NCBI GenBank assembly: GCA_013694795.1
Contig: JACDBS010000216.1
Location: forward strand, 1 to 5,523
Source: Chloroflexota bacterium
GTDB taxonomy: Bacteria > Chloroflexota > Limnocylindria > QHBO01
Length of the DNA: 5,523 nucleotides
Direction of reading: 5' to 3'
Part shown: one piece after another, positions 5,516 through 5,523 of the stretch
Position numbering within the stretch: the stretch's first letter is position 1
How the letters are laid out: each line of letters starts with the position of its first letter
The notes under the pieces: model-generated
What the model saw: the letters and a program-made list of their open reading frames with translations, nothing else
Databases searched by the model: none
What the model was told of the DNA's origin: nothing
Position numbers and translations under genes: made by a program

Positions 5516-5523
5516 CCGGACCC

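Overview
The window is a compact, high-GC stretch (mostly G/C third positions). It holds five protein-coding genes, four of them complete, and no RNA genes, CRISPR arrays or insertion sequences that I can see. The base composition, two candidate promoters lying almost on their start codons (little or no leader, no Shine-Dalgarno) and an R61-like secreted serine hydrolase fit a free-living high-GC bacterium such as an actinobacterium or a Chloroflexota-type lineage. The sequence alone does not settle the phylum.

Layout. At the left edge, a minus-strand MFS transporter of the fosmidomycin-resistance (Fsr) type runs off the window (1-829). It is divergent from a plus-strand MarR-family regulator (828-1310); the two start codons overlap inside one CATG. 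The regulator converges on, and overlaps by 15 bp, the first of two tandem minus-strand MFS_3/EntS-like exporters (1296-2696 and 2749-4131), which are clear paralogs. A 157-bp gap then separates the second exporter from a plus-strand, exported beta-lactamase/DD-peptidase-family serine hydrolase (start about 4289, end 5515).

Working picture. This looks like a small efflux/resistance-type neighbourhood: three MFS transporters, one MarR-type regulator and one penicillin-recognising-type secreted hydrolase. The substrates cannot be read from the sequence.

The most informative non-coding signal is an 18-bp element found just upstream of both tandem exporters (4133-4150 and 2716-2733, 14 of 18 bases identical). 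At each site it contains the same -10-like hexamer, exactly 17 bp from a -35-like hexamer. At the upstream gene it is a perfect 6-3-6 inverted repeat. This suggests that the two paralogs were duplicated together with their promoter/operator and are co-regulated by one repressor, possibly the MarR protein encoded here. A second non-coding signal is a 15-bp-stem hairpin at 4199-4236 ahead of the hydrolase.
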